The notes under the pieces were generated by a model. The model had not been told where the DNA came from and searched no databases. It was given only the letters and a program-made list of their open reading frames with translations. From Halomonas saccharevitans (GTDB lineage: Bacteria > Pseudomonadota > Gammaproteobacteria > Pseudomonadales > Halomonadaceae): a stretch of DNA of 64,000 nt. Where the stretch lies: positions 1 through 64,000 of the forward strand of contig NZ_FPAQ01000004.1 of the NCBI RefSeq assembly GCF_900116405.1, written 5' to 3'. The translations under genes were made by a program, and so were the position numbers. Below are positions 41,654 to 50,687 of this stretch, piece by piece. Position 1 is the stretch's first letter; each line of letters begins with the position of its first letter.

Positions 41654-42712
41654 CTAGAGCGGCGTCTTGCTGGCCTCGCCGGGGATCTCTCGGACCAGCC
41701 GCGGCATCAGGAAACCCGGCAGCACCTCGCGCAGCTCCGCGACCAGCGCGCGGGCCTCGTCGTCTGCCACGTCGAAATGCGCGGCGCCGGACACCGGGTC
41801 GAGCACGTGCAGGTAGTAGGGCAGGATGCCCGCCTCGAAGAGCCGCTCGGAGAGCGTGGCCAGGGCGTCGAGGTCGTCGTTCACCCCGCGCAGCAGCACG
41901 CTCTGGTTGAGCAGGGTCACGCCGGCCTCGCGCAGTCGCCGGCAGGCCGCGACCACCGCCTCGTCGATCTCCTGGGCATGGTTGATATGCAGCACCATCA
42001 CCTTCTGCAGCCGGGTCGCGCCGAGCCAGTCGAGCAGAGCAGCGTCGATGCGGTCGGGAATCACCACCGGCAGGCGTGTGTGCAGGCGCAGCCGCTTGAG
42101 GTGCGGGATCGCCTCGAGCCGCTCGACCAGCCAGGCGAGCCGACGATCGCTGGCGGCCAGGGGGTCGCCGCCGGAGAGGATCGCCTCGCGGATCGTCGCA
42201 TCTTCCCGGAGGTAGTCGAGGCTCTGCTCCCACTGCGCCCGGGAGGGGGCGTTCTCCTCGTAGGGGAAGTGGCGGCGAAAGCAGTAGCGACAGTTCACCG
42301 CGCAGGCGGGGCTTGCGATCAGCAGCACCCGGCCGGCGTACTTGTGGATCAGCCCCTTGGCCGGGGTGTGCTCGGCCTCGGCCAGGGGGTCGGCCACGTA
42401 GCCGGTCACCGAACGTTCCTCCTCAATGAGCGGCAGCACCTGGCGCAGCAGCGGATCCGACGGATCACCGGGGCGGATGCGGGATAGATAGGCCTCGGGC
42501 ACCCGCACCTCGAACAGCGCATGGCCACGCGCGGCGCCGCCCTGCCAGCTCGCGTCGAGGCCCAGGCGACGGCACAGTTCGCGGGGGGCGCGGATCGCCC
42601 TGGCCAGCTGGGTCTGCCAGCGAGCCTGCACGGGCAGGGGCTGGGTCTCCGGAGTGAGAGGCTTGGTCTCCGGGGCGGGGCGCTGCAAAAGAGCGCTGCT
42701 TCGGGTTATCAT
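41654..42712 (-). CDS. epmB: EF-P (R)-beta-lysine-forming lysine 2,3-aminomutase EpmB
   Basis: Radical-SAM enzyme that converts (S)-alpha-lysine to (R)-beta-lysine for modification of EF-P. 352 residues. CxxxCxxC cluster motif in GCAVNCRYCFRRHFPY-like PACAVNCRYCFRRHFPY, followed by ILSGGDPLAASDRRL, RLHTRLPVVIP, HINHAQEID and PYYLHVLDPVSGAAHF, which binds PLP via the conserved Lys region. The ATG at 42712 is chosen; another three codons earlier is less likely. It is divergent from efp and part of the three-gene set epmB-efp-epmA. Confidence 0.95.
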   Translation of the reverse strand: MITRSSALLQRPAPETKPLTPETQPLPVQARWQTQLARAIRAPRELCRRLGLDASWQGGAARGHALFEVRVPEAYLSRIRPGDPSDPLLRQVLPLIEEERSVTGYVADPLAEAEHTPAKGLIHKYAGRVLLIASPACAVNCRYCFRRHFPYEENAPSRAQWEQSLDYLREDATIREAILSGGDPLAASDRRLAWLVERLEAIPHLKRLRLHTRLPVVIPDRIDAALLDWLGATRLQKVMVLHINHAQEIDEAVVAACRRLREAGVTLLNQSVLLRGVNDDLDALATLSERLFEAGILPYYLHVLDPVSGAAHFDVADDEARALVAELREVLPGFLMPRLVREIPGEASKTPL

Positions 42713-42735
42713 GCGGCACACCAGTCAATGCGTAC

Positions 42736-42800
42736 GGGGGCCAGGCCCCCGTGACACTTCATCTGCTTGCGCGTGCCGCCGGCCTCGGCCGGTGGCACGC
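42736..42800 (+). promoter_or_regulatory. Two hairpins in the epmB-efp divergent region
   Basis: GGGGGCCAGGCCCCC (42736-42750), and a 14-bp near-perfect stem GCGTGCCGCCGGCC / GGCCGGTGGCACGC (42771-42784, 42787-42800), which ends about 20 bases before the efp start. The second would fold in the efp 5' leader. Confidence 0.6.
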
Positions 42801-42820
42801 TCGAATATGGATAAGCGATC

Positions 42821-43387
42821 ATGGCCAACTATTCTACCAACGAATTCAAGGGCGGTCTGAAGGTGATGCTCGACGGCGATCCGTGCAGCATCGTCGATAA
42901 CGAGCTCGTCAAGCCGGGCAAGGGGCAGGCCTTCAACCGCGTCAAGCTGCGTAACCTGATGACCGGTCGAGTCCTGGAGCACACCTTCAAGTCCGGCGAC
43001 TCCCTGGAAGCCGCCGACGTCATGGAGCTGGAGATGGAGTACCTCTACACCGACGGTGACATGTGGTATTTCATGAAGACCGACGGCTCCTTCGAGCAGT
43101 ACGCCGTGGAGAAGAAGGCCCTGAGTGACACCGAGAAGTGGCTCAAGGAGCAGGTGCCCTACACCGTGACGCTGTGGAACGACAACGTCATCAACGTGAC
43201 CGCGCCGAACTTCATCGAGCTCGAGGTCACCGAGACCGACCCAGGCCTCAAGGGCGACACCGCCCAGGGCGGCTCCAAGCCGGCGACCCTCTCCTCCGGC
43301 GCCGTGGTTCGCGTGCCGCTGTTCATCAACGAGGGCGAGGTGCTGAAGGTGGATACACGCTCCGGCGAGTACGTCTCCCGCGCCTGA
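42821..43387 (+). CDS. efp: Translation elongation factor P (EF-P)
   Basis: Relieves ribosome stalling at polyproline. 188 residues with three KOW/OB-like domains. The modified lysine (position 34, in VKPGKGQAF) is present, as expected for the EpmA/EpmB system found beside it. Other blocks: [35 protein letters not shown], the C-terminal signature region [26 protein letters not shown] weak ribosome site (GGATAA) precedes the ATG. Confidence 0.97.
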   Translation: MANYSTNEFKGGLKVMLDGDPCSIVDNELVKPGKGQAFNRVKLRNLMTGRVLEHTFKSGDSLEAADVMELEMEYLYTDGDMWYFMKTDGSFEQYAVEKKALSDTEKWLKEQVPYTVTLWNDNVINVTAPNFIELEVTETDPGLKGDTAQGGSKPATLSSGAVVRVPLFINEGEVLKVDTRSGEYVSRA

Positions 43388-43423
43388 GGTGCGGCCCTTC
43401 CTGCGCTCGCTCATACGTCGTTG

Positions 43424-43481
43424 AATCCCGAGACGGCTTGCTCATTTAGCGCTGCTAAACTCCGCCGCCTTACTCGGGATT
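43424..43481. other. Nested palindrome in efp-epmA gap
   Basis: AATCCCGAG (43424-43432) pairs with CTCGGGATT (43473-43481); inside, TTTAGC / GCTAAA (43445-43450, 43454-43459) form a second stem. A further hairpin CCACGC-TTCG-GCGTGG follows (about 43540-43555). They may end efp transcription, though no good T-run is present. Confidence 0.55.
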
Positions 43482-43580
43482 CGCCTAGTTTGAGCATCGC
43501 TCGGAGAGGGCGACAGCTTTTTTGATAAAGCTCTCAAGGCCACGCTTCGGCGTGGTCTTGTCGGTTCTGGAGGTCGGGAC

Positions 43581-44567
43581 ATGACAGACGACTGGCGCCC
43601 GAGCGCCGAGATCGCGACCCTGCGCGAGCGCGCGCGGCTGATCGCCGAGGTGCGGGCCTTCTTCGCCGAGCGCGACGTGTGGGAGGTGGAGACCCCGGTG
43701 CTCGGCCATGGCGGCAGCACCGAGGTGCACCTGGCCTCTCTCTCGGCCGAGGCGACCACCACGGCCGGCCGCGAGCGGCTGTGGCTGCAGACCTCACCGG
43801 AGTTCGCCATGAAGCGCCTCCTGGCGGCAGGCAGTGGGTCGATCTTCCAGCTGGCGCGCAGCTTTCGCGACGGCGAGGTGGGCCGACGCCACAACCTCGA
43901 GTTCACCATGCTGGAGTGGTATCGGCCGGGGCTCGGCCTCGAGGCGCTGATCGAGGAGACCGCCGCCCTGGTGGCGCGGGTGCTCGGGCGAGGGGCGGGG
44001 GATAAGCCGGGGCCACTGCGCCGGCGCCGCTACCGCGAGCTCTTCCGCGAGACGCTGGACATCGATCCCTTCACGGCGTCGCTCGAGTCGCTGCGCCGGC
44101 TGGCCGGGGAGCGGGGCGGGCTGTCGATGGCCGAGAGCGATCGCGACGGCTGCCTGGACCTGCTGATGAGCTTCGTCATCGAACCGGGCCTGGGGCGCGA
44201 CGGGCTCGACGCGGTGGTCGACTACCCGGCCAGCCAGGCCGCCCTGGCGCGCCACCATCGCGACCCCGAGGACGGCGCGCGGGTGGCCTCGCGCTTCGAG
44301 CTCTACCTCGGCGGGCTCGAGCTCGCCAACGGCTACGATGAGCTCACCGACGCCGCGGAGCAGCGTGCGCGCTTCACCGAGGACAACGCCGCCCGCCGCG
44401 CCCTCGGGCTTGCCGAGGTGGCGGTAGATGAGCGCTTGCTGGCGGCCCTGGAGAGCGGCCTGCCGGCCGGCAGCGGTGTGGCGCTGGGGCTCGACCGGCT
44501 GATCCAGCTGGCGCTGGGCAAGGAGAGCGTCGCCGAGGTGATGGCCTTCGCCACGCCCCGCTGCTGA
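43581..44567 (+). CDS. epmA: EF-P-lysine ligase EpmA
   Basis: Class-II lysyl-tRNA-synthetase paralogue that attaches beta-lysine to Lys34 of EF-P. 328 residues; the catalytic core only, with no N-terminal anticodon-binding domain. Motif 2-like region FQLARSFRDGEVGRRHNLEFTMLEWYRPG, motif 1 region VREFFAER-like VRAFFAERDVWEVETPVLG, and motif 3 GSGVALGLDRLIQLAL. It is separated from efp by the nested palindrome and followed by the third dispersed element and convergent psd. Confidence 0.95.
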   Translation: MTDDWRPSAEIATLRERARLIAEVRAFFAERDVWEVETPVLGHGGSTEVHLASLSAEATTTAGRERLWLQTSPEFAMKRLLAAGSGSIFQLARSFRDGEVGRRHNLEFTMLEWYRPGLGLEALIEETAALVARVLGRGAGDKPGPLRRRRYRELFRETLDIDPFTASLESLRRLAGERGGLSMAESDRDGCLDLLMSFVIEPGLGRDGLDAVVDYPASQAALARHHRDPEDGARVASRFELYLGGLELANGYDELTDAAEQRARFTEDNAARRALGLAEVAVDERLLAALESGLPAGSGVALGLDRLIQLALGKESVAEVMAFATPRC

Positions 44568-44637
44568 GTCTAAAAGGTCAGGGCGCTCGGAGGGAAGTCG
44601 AAGCGAAGGCCCTATGCCATGGGTGAGGAGGATTCCT

Positions 44638-44785
44638 CCGAACGGGCTGGCCAAGGATGGCCAGCACCGGTCCTGCAAGCGGAGCGGGACGCGAGAGCGC
44701 AGCAGGGCATCGGTAGCGTCCAAGGATGGGTTTGCAGCGCCTTCGCAATGGTCCGACACCCCGGGACTTTCCGCTGATAAAGCCC
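44638..44785 (+). repeat. Dispersed palindromic element, copy 3 (diverged, epmA-psd)
   Basis: Hairpin GCTGGCC-AAGGAT-GGCCAGC (44646-44665), then an extra segment with CCTGC / GCAGG arms, then the family tail GGTAGCGTCCAAGGATGGGT and TTGCAGCGCCTTCGC. The outer arms are poorly kept. It sits between convergent genes, unlike the other three. Confidence 0.7.
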
Positions 44786-44790
44786 TGATC

Positions 44791-45669
44791 CTAGTGAGGC
44801 AGTTGCCCCAGCGACTGCCCCATGCGCACTTTCTGGTCGGGCGCCAGGCCGTCGACGTCCAGCTTCTCGGCGAAGCCCATCACTACGGTGGAGCCGAGCT
44901 TGAAACGGCCCATTTCCTCGCCCTTCTCGAGGCGTACTGGGGTGTCGAAGCGGATGCGCTGCACGTCGCCACGGGGCAGGGGGGTGATCTGGCCCGCCCA
45001 CACCGTCTCGATGGCTGCAACGATCATCGCCCCCACCAGCACCATCACCATGGGGCCGTGCTCGGTGTCGAAATGACACACCAGCCGCTCGTTGCGGGCG
45101 AAGAGGTTGGGCACGTGATGGGTGGTGGCGGCGTTCACCGAGAAGAGGCGCCCCGGCACGTAGACCATCTCGGTTAGGGTGCCGCCGACGGGCATGTGCA
45201 CGCGGTGGTAGTCGCTCGGCGAGAGATAGACGGTGGCAAAGCTGCCGCCTAGGTAGCGCCTGGCCGCCTCACCGTAGCCGCCGAGCAGTTCCATGGCCGA
45301 GAACCGGTGGCCCTTGGCCTGGATCAGCTGGCCGGCCTCGATGGGGCCGAACTGCGAGAGGGTGCCGTCGGCGGGAGAAACCACGCCTTCACCGATCGGG
45401 CGAGCATCGTCCTCCAGGGCGCGGGTGAAGAAGTCATTGAAGGTCGCGTAGGCCGTCGGGTCCGGCTCGGCGGCCTCGTCCATGTCGACCTTGAACCGGC
45501 GGATGAAGGCCTGGATCAGGGCATTCTTCAGCCAGGGCTGCTGGCAGTCGGCGAGCCGGCCCAGCAGCCGCGACAGCAGATGATGGGGCAGGGGATACTG
45601 GATCAGGGCGAAGAGTCGAGCGAGTGACACGGGCAGTCGTCCATCAGGGAGTCGGATAGGGAAGGCCAC
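44791..45669 (-). CDS. psd: Phosphatidylserine decarboxylase Psd
   Basis: Makes phosphatidylethanolamine at the inner membrane. The proenzyme self-cleaves at the LGST motif (258-261), where Ser260 becomes the pyruvoyl group. Other blocks: [66 protein letters not shown] and [15 protein letters not shown]. 292 residues from the ATG at 45669; homology to other Psd proteins begins at [14 protein letters not shown], so a GTG at 45630 (279 residues) is a real alternative. It is downstream of the rhodanese gene with 28 bases between. Confidence 0.95.
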   Translation of the reverse strand: MAFPIRLPDGRLPVSLARLFALIQYPLPHHLLSRLLGRLADCQQPWLKNALIQAFIRRFKVDMDEAAEPDPTAYATFNDFFTRALEDDARPIGEGVVSPADGTLSQFGPIEAGQLIQAKGHRFSAMELLGGYGEAARRYLGGSFATVYLSPSDYHRVHMPVGGTLTEMVYVPGRLFSVNAATTHHVPNLFARNERLVCHFDTEHGPMVMVLVGAMIVAAIETVWAGQITPLPRGDVQRIRFDTPVRLEKGEEMGRFKLGSTVVMGFAEKLDVDGLAPDQKVRMGQSLGQLPH

Positions 45670-45697
45670 GCCCAGGCGTGGCCGGAAGCACTGGCCA

Positions 45698-46528
45698 TCA
45701 GCTCTCGATGGGTGTGTCGTCGCGGTTGCCCCACTCCTGCCAGGAGCCGGCGTAGCCGCGAATCTTCTTGAAGCCCAGCGCGCGGCCTACGAGCCAGGTG
45801 AAGCCGCTGCGGTGGTGGCTCTGGCAGTGGGTGACCACCTCCATGTCCGGGGTCAGCCCCAGGGTCTCGAGTTCGGTGATGAGCTCGGCATAGTCGCGGA
45901 GGCGCAGTCCGCGCTCGCGGTCCATGGCGTCGGTCCACTCCATGTTGACTGCCCCGGGGATATGGCCCAGGCGACGATTGTTGCCCTTCTCTCCATCGTA
46001 CTCGGCCCGCGAGCGGGCATCCCAGATCGCCAGCCCTTTCTCGCCCAGGCGCTCCTCGAGCTCGAGGCGATCGATGGCGACCTCGGGGTGGAGGATCTCG
46101 GCCCGGTAGTCGCTGGGCTCGGGCGCCCGCGTCTCGGTGGAGAGGGGGTGGCCGTCCTGGCGCCAGGCGTGCAGGCCGCCGTTCAGGTAGGAGTAGCGGG
46201 TGTGGCCGATCAGCTCCAGGGTCCACAGCAGGCGCCCGGCCCAGCCGCCGCCCTCGTCGTCGTAGGCCACCACGTGGGTGTCGCGGGTCAGGCCGAACGA
46301 AGAGAACAGCTGCGAGAGCGCCTCGATCGAGGGCACCTCGTTGGGCACCTCGCCCTCGCCAGCCAGCAGCCGCCGATGATCCAGGAAGAGGGCGCCGGGC
46401 ACGTGGCCTTCCTGATGGCTGTCGGCCCGGGCGGGCACGTCGATGATCAACAGCGACGGCTCGTCGAGCCGGGCGGCCAGCTGGTCGGGCTCGACGATCA
46501 GCGGGAGCAGGTTGTCTTCGGAACTCAT
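45698..46528 (-). CDS. rhdA: Thiosulfate sulfurtransferase (RhdA-like tandem rhodanese)
   Basis: A 276-residue protein with two rhodanese domains: N-terminal inactive (about 10-130) and C-terminal active. The catalytic loop is H-C235-Q-S-H-H-R-S, close to the CQTHHRS loop of Azotobacter and Pseudomonas RhdA and unlike the CG(S/T)GVT loop of mercaptopyruvate sulfurtransferases. It moves sulfane sulfur from thiosulfate to cyanide or other acceptors; the in-cell role is not certain. Gene order rsgA-rhdA-psd matches Pseudomonas apart from missing mot genes. Confidence 0.88.
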   Translation of the reverse strand: MSSEDNLLPLIVEPDQLAARLDEPSLLIIDVPARADSHQEGHVPGALFLDHRRLLAGEGEVPNEVPSIEALSQLFSSFGLTRDTHVVAYDDEGGGWAGRLLWTLELIGHTRYSYLNGGLHAWRQDGHPLSTETRAPEPSDYRAEILHPEVAIDRLELEERLGEKGLAIWDARSRAEYDGEKGNNRRLGHIPGAVNMEWTDAMDRERGLRLRDYAELITELETLGLTPDMEVVTHCQSHHRSGFTWLVGRALGFKKIRGYAGSWQEWGNRDDTPIES

Positions 46529-46619
46529 GGCACACTCTCCTTAAATTCGGCTCCTTGAGGTAGGCTCCGCGATGCGGTCACCCGCGCCTCAGGGTAGTCG
46601 CCCGGGCTGGCGTCTGGCG

Positions 46620-47666
46620 TCAGCTTGTCTCGAGACTCTCGACGATGCGTCGGTAGCTGGCGAAGCGTTCGGGGTGGATATCGCCCCGCTCCACGGCGGC
46701 GAGCAGGGCGCAGCCCGGCTCCTGGCGGTGACGGCAGTCGCGAAAGCGACAGCGCCCCAGCACGTCGCGAAACTCGATGAAGCCCTCGGTGACCTGCTGC
46801 TCGTCCAGGTGGATCAGGCCGAACTCGCGGATTCCCGGCGAATCGATCAGCTCGCCACTGCCGGCCTCGTCAGGCGTTCCGGCGTCCGCTGCCGGCAGGG
46901 CGTAGAGCCGCGCGGTGGTGGTGGTGTGGCGGCCCTTGCGGGAGTCCTCGGAGAGCGCGCCGATGCGCAGCTCTTCATCCGGCAGCAGGCGGTCGATCAG
47001 CGACGACTTGCCCACGCCGCTCTGGCCGACGAACACCGAGGTGCGGCCGGCGAGCCGCGCGTACAGATCCGCGAGGCCGCCTTCACGCTCGGTGGTGGTG
47101 GTGACCACCGGATAGCCCAGCGCCTCGTAGCGCGACAGCAGCGCGCGCAGCTCGCCGCCCTGTTCTGGCAGCAGGTCGATCTTGTTGAGCACCAGCACTG
47201 GCGCGATGCCGGTGGCCTCGGCGGCCACCAGGTAGCGATCGATCAGGTTGGCGTGGGGCGCCGGTTCCACCGCGAAGACGATCAGGATCTGATCGATGTT
47301 GGCGGCCACCGGCTTCAGCTGGCCGCGGGGATCGGGGCGTTCCAGTACGCTCGTCCGCTCACCCCGAGCCACCACCACGCCGTCGCGGGCGTCATGGGCG
47401 GCGCGCCAGATCACCCGGTCGCCGGTGACCAGCCCCTCGAGGTTGGCGCGCAGGTGGCAGCGCACGGCCGTGCCACCTTCGTCGGGGCGCACGTCCAGGG
47501 TGCGGCCGAAGTGGGCGACCACGCGGCCGTTCTGTTCCGGACCGTACTCGCCGGCGGCCAGCTTGTCGCTGTCCTGGGCGTCACGCCGATCGGCGCGACG
47601 GGCGCGCTCGGCCTGAACCTTCTCGATGCGCCAGCGCTGCTGGCGGCTCAACTTGCGTTTGCTCAT
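46620..47666 (-). CDS. rsgA: Ribosome small-subunit GTPase RsgA
   Basis: Circularly permuted GTPase that checks late 30S assembly. 348 residues: N-terminal basic tail ([18 protein letters not shown]), OB domain, then permuted GTPase motifs in the order G4 (LNKIDLL), G1 ([17 protein letters not shown]), G3 ([10 protein letters not shown]), and a C-terminal zinc domain [16 protein letters not shown]. The ATG at 47666 is chosen because upstream in-frame codons are not family-like. It is divergent from orn, a widely conserved arrangement. Confidence 0.95.
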   Translation of the reverse strand: MSKRKLSRQQRWRIEKVQAERARRADRRDAQDSDKLAAGEYGPEQNGRVVAHFGRTLDVRPDEGGTAVRCHLRANLEGLVTGDRVIWRAAHDARDGVVVARGERTSVLERPDPRGQLKPVAANIDQILIVFAVEPAPHANLIDRYLVAAEATGIAPVLVLNKIDLLPEQGGELRALLSRYEALGYPVVTTTTEREGGLADLYARLAGRTSVFVGQSGVGKSSLIDRLLPDEELRIGALSEDSRKGRHTTTTARLYALPAADAGTPDEAGSGELIDSPGIREFGLIHLDEQQVTEGFIEFRDVLGRCRFRDCRHRQEPGCALLAAVERGDIHPERFASYRRIVESLETS

Positions 47667-47683
47667 GGGGGCCCGAAGCTCGC

Positions 47684-47689
47684 TACAAT
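47684..47689 (+). promoter_or_regulatory. -10-like TACAAT before orn
   Basis: TACAAT between rsgA and orn, about 63 bases before the orn start. No convincing -35 hexamer at the usual spacing was found. Confidence 0.35.
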
Positions 47690-47752
47690 AGGGCGCATTG
47701 TACTCACCCAAGGCGCCCGCTGTCGTCAGCCGTCGCCCCGCAAGGATGTCCC

Positions 47753-48352
47753 ATGACCGAGCATGCCACGCCCGCCACCGCCGATGAACGCCGCCAGCGC
47801 CTGATCTGGATCGACCTGGAGATGACCGGGCTTGACCCGAACCGCGAGCGCATCATCGAGATCGCCACCCTGGTGACCGACAGCGACCTCAACACGGTCG
47901 CCGAGGGCCCGGTGATCGCGGTGCACCAGCCCGATGCGCTGCTGGACGCCATGGACGACTGGAACACCAGGACCCACGGGGGGTCGGGGCTGGTGCAGCG
48001 GGTCAAGGAGAGCCGGGTCGACACCGCCGAGGCCGAGCGGCGCACCCTCGAGTTTCTCGCCGCCCACGTTGAGGCCGGCGCCTCGCCGATGTGCGGCAAC
48101 AGCATCCACCAGGATCGCCGCTTCCTGGAGCGTGAGATGCCCGAGCTGCTGGCCTTCTTCCACTACCGCAACCTCGACGTCTCCACCCTCAAGGAGATCG
48201 CCAAGCGCTGGAACCCGGGCGCCCTGGCGGGTTTCCAGAAGCGCAACGTGCACCTCGCCATGGACGACATCCGCGAGTCCATCGCCGAGCTCGCCCACTA
48301 CCGCACTACCTTCCTCAAGACGGCCGACCAGCGCGGTGACGAGGAGGAGTGA
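47753..48352 (+). CDS. orn: Oligoribonuclease Orn
   Basis: 3'-5' exoribonuclease for di- and short oligonucleotides, including pGpG from cyclic-di-GMP. 199 residues. DEDDh motifs: [13 protein letters not shown] (D, E), [16 protein letters not shown] (D) and [14 protein letters not shown] (H, D). About 20 residues longer at the N-terminus than E. coli Orn; an inner start is possible but none has a better ribosome site. Confidence 0.96.
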   Translation: MTEHATPATADERRQRLIWIDLEMTGLDPNRERIIEIATLVTDSDLNTVAEGPVIAVHQPDALLDAMDDWNTRTHGGSGLVQRVKESRVDTAEAERRTLEFLAAHVEAGASPMCGNSIHQDRRFLEREMPELLAFFHYRNLDVSTLKEIAKRWNPGALAGFQKRNVHLAMDDIRESIAELAHYRTTFLKTADQRGDEEE

Positions 48353-48435
48353 CGACCCCGGTTGCGGCGGTGCGGAGCATGATCGATGATGCGGGAGCCG
48401 CCTGGCGGCTTCCCTGAGCCACGAATCGAGGCACC

Positions 48436-49485
48436 ATGCTCCTGCTAGCCGCGTTTGCGATCCTCTCCATCGGCGTCTCCTTTATCTGCTCGTTGCTCGA
48501 GGCGGCGCTGCTCTCCATGACGCCAAGCTACGTGGCGGGGCTGCGCGAGACGCAGCCCGAGCTGCATCGCCGGCTGGCCCACCTCAAGCAGAACATCGAC
48601 CGGCCACTGGCCGCGATTCTGACCCTCAACACCATCGCCCATACGGTGGGGGCCACGGGCGTGGGCGCCCAGGTCACGGTGGTGTTCGGCGAGGCCTGGC
48701 TCGGCATCGCCTCGGCGGTGATGACGCTGCTGATCCTGTTCGTCTCCGAGATCATTCCCAAGACCATCGGTGCCACCTACTGGCGCCAGCTGGCGGGAAG
48801 CATGGTCAAGGTGCTGGGGGTGATGGTGTGGACGATGAAGCCGCTCATCTGGCTCTCCGAAGCGATCACCCAGCGCATCGGGCGCCACGAGCACGACACC
48901 GACATGCGCGGCGAGATCAAGGCGCTGGCGCAGATCGGCCTGGAAGAAAAGGCCCTGGACGCCGACGAGGTCCGGGTCATCACCAATATCATCAACCTGC
49001 ACGAGATTGGGGTGAAGGAGGTGATGACCCCGCGCACGGTCTCGGTGATCGTCAAGCCGCAGATGAGCGTGGCGGAGTTCGATGAGCAGCTCGGACGCTC
49101 GGCGTTCACGCGCTTCCCGGTGATGGACGGCGGCGAGCAGGCGCTGGGCTACGTACACAAGGCCGACACCTACCATGCCGAGCCGGAGGCCACTCTCAAG
49201 TCGCTGATGCATCCGGTGCGCAGCGTCCAGGTGGACGACAACGTCGAGCACCTCTTCGCGGTCATGCTGCGCGACCGCCAGCATCTCTGCGTGGTCTACG
49301 ATGAGCTGGGTACCTGGGTCGGGCTGGTCACCCTGGAGGACGTGATCGAGGCGATCCTGGGCCAGGATATCGTCGACGAGACCGACAACGTGGCCAACCT
49401 GCGCAAATACGCCCGCCAGCGATGGACCAAGCGACTGCGGCGCACGCCGGAGGCTGGCGGCGCCGGCGATGGGGAGACGGGCTAG
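48436..49485 (+). CDS. CNNM/CBS-pair membrane protein
   Basis: A 349-residue protein with an N-terminal CNNM (DUF21) membrane domain (about 1-135, including NTIAHTVGATGVGAQ and FVSEIIPKTIGATY) and a cytoplasmic CBS pair (about 195-315, EVMTPRTVSV and LEDVIEAILGQDIVDE). The C-terminal CorC/HlyC domain found in longer relatives is absent. CNNM proteins are linked to Mg2+ and other divalent-ion efflux or homeostasis (CorB/CorC, YhdP types). The stop shares bases with that of queG: CTAG at 49482-49485 carries TAG on both strands. Confidence 0.87.
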   Translation: MLLLAAFAILSIGVSFICSLLEAALLSMTPSYVAGLRETQPELHRRLAHLKQNIDRPLAAILTLNTIAHTVGATGVGAQVTVVFGEAWLGIASAVMTLLILFVSEIIPKTIGATYWRQLAGSMVKVLGVMVWTMKPLIWLSEAITQRIGRHEHDTDMRGEIKALAQIGLEEKALDADEVRVITNIINLHEIGVKEVMTPRTVSVIVKPQMSVAEFDEQLGRSAFTRFPVMDGGEQALGYVHKADTYHAEPEATLKSLMHPVRSVQVDDNVEHLFAVMLRDRQHLCVVYDELGTWVGLVTLEDVIEAILGQDIVDETDNVANLRKYARQRWTKRLRRTPEAGGAGDGETG

Positions 49486-50588
49486 CCGGTGCTGGCAATG
49501 CGCGCCCGGCGCTTCTCACGCTGTCGGTCCAGCGCCCAGCGCACGTGCTCGCGGACCAGGTCGGAGGGGTAGGGTAGCCGCGCCAGCAGCGCCGCCTCCA
49601 CGGCCTGGCTCCAGGGCGCGTTGCCGAGCCCCACGGCCAGGTTGCGCAGCCAGCGCTCGTAGCCGATGCGCCGGATCGGGTTGCCGGCGGTCTTCTCCAG
49701 GAACTCCTCCTCGCCCCAGGCGAACAGCGAGACCAGGCTCGCCCGGTCCAGGTCGTGGCGGGGCGCGAAGTCCGGCTCCTGGCTGACCCGGGTGAAGCGG
49801 GTGAAGGGGCAGACCAGCTGGCAGTCGTCGCAGCCGAATACCCGATTGCCCATGGCCTCGCGGTAGCGCTCCGGGATGGCGCCAAACAGCTCGATGGTCA
49901 GGTACGAGATGCAGGCCCGGGCATCGACCACCTTGTCCTCGACGATGGCCCCGGTGGGGCAGGCGGTGCGACAGGCGCTGCAGCTGCCGCAGTGATCGGT
50001 CTCGAACGGCGCGTCTACCGGCAGCGGCAGATCGGTATAGAGCTCGCCGAGGAAGAACAGCGACCCGGCCTTCGGGTTGAGCAGCATGGCGTTCTTGCCG
50101 AACCAGCCCAGCCCGGCCTTGCGCGCCAGGCCGCGCTCCATCACCGGGGCGGAGTCGACGAAGGCGCGATACCCGAAGTCGCCGACCTCGGCCTCGATCC
50201 ACTTGGCGAGTGTGGCCAGCCGCTTGCGCATCAACTTGTGATAGTCGCGTCCGGTGGCGTAGCGAGAGACGTAGGCCAGCGACGGTCGACCCAGTACCTT
50301 GGTGGTCTCCACCTCGGCGGGCAGGTAGTCCAGGCGCACGCTGATCACCCGCCGGGTGCCGGGCACCAGCTCCTCCGGGCGGGTGCGCTTGGTGCCGTGC
50401 TTGGCCATGAAGCCCATCTCGCCGTGATAGCCGGCGTCCAGCCAGGCCTCGAGGTGGGCCTCGTCCTCGGCCAGGTCGACGTCGGTGATGCCCAGCTGCT
50501 GGAAGCCGAGCTCGCGGCCCCAGGTCTTGATCCTCTCGGCGAGGGCGGCCATGTCGGGGTCGTCACCCGTGGGGGACACTGGGCTCAT
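49482..50588 (-). CDS. queG: Epoxyqueuosine reductase QueG
   Basis: Cobalamin- and Fe-S-dependent reductase finishing queuosine at position 34 of GUN tRNAs. 368 residues. Two 4Fe-4S motifs: CGSCSACRTACPTGAI and the second CDDCQLVCPF. Family blocks: YRAFVDSAPVMERGLARKAGLGWFGKN and LTIELFGAIPERYREAMGNRVFGCD. The ATG at 50588 is chosen; the open frame further upstream overlaps the divergent nnr gene and is not real. It is divergent from nnr with 99 bases between starts, the usual gammaproteobacterial arrangement. Confidence 0.95.
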   Translation of the reverse strand: MSPVSPTGDDPDMAALAERIKTWGRELGFQQLGITDVDLAEDEAHLEAWLDAGYHGEMGFMAKHGTKRTRPEELVPGTRRVISVRLDYLPAEVETTKVLGRPSLAYVSRYATGRDYHKLMRKRLATLAKWIEAEVGDFGYRAFVDSAPVMERGLARKAGLGWFGKNAMLLNPKAGSLFFLGELYTDLPLPVDAPFETDHCGSCSACRTACPTGAIVEDKVVDARACISYLTIELFGAIPERYREAMGNRVFGCDDCQLVCPFTRFTRVSQEPDFAPRHDLDRASLVSLFAWGEEEFLEKTAGNPIRRIGYERWLRNLAVGLGNAPWSQAVEAALLARLPYPSDLVREHVRWALDRQREKRRARIASTG

Positions 50589-50687
50589 GATCGAGAAAAC
50601 ACCATGCAGATCGGCCCCATGACTTGGCGTGGGGCGCAGAGAATTTACACTCGGTATGGTAAAGCATCCCGAACGAGGAGACACCGC

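Noticed and set aside
45698..46528. Rhodanese gene as trhO of the cmo5U pathway
   Set aside because: It has two rhodanese domains and the RhdA active loop, without the N-terminal domain of TrhO.
49755..50687. Long N-terminal extension of nnr
   Set aside because: Antisense to queG; homology and GAGGAG site put the start at 50688.
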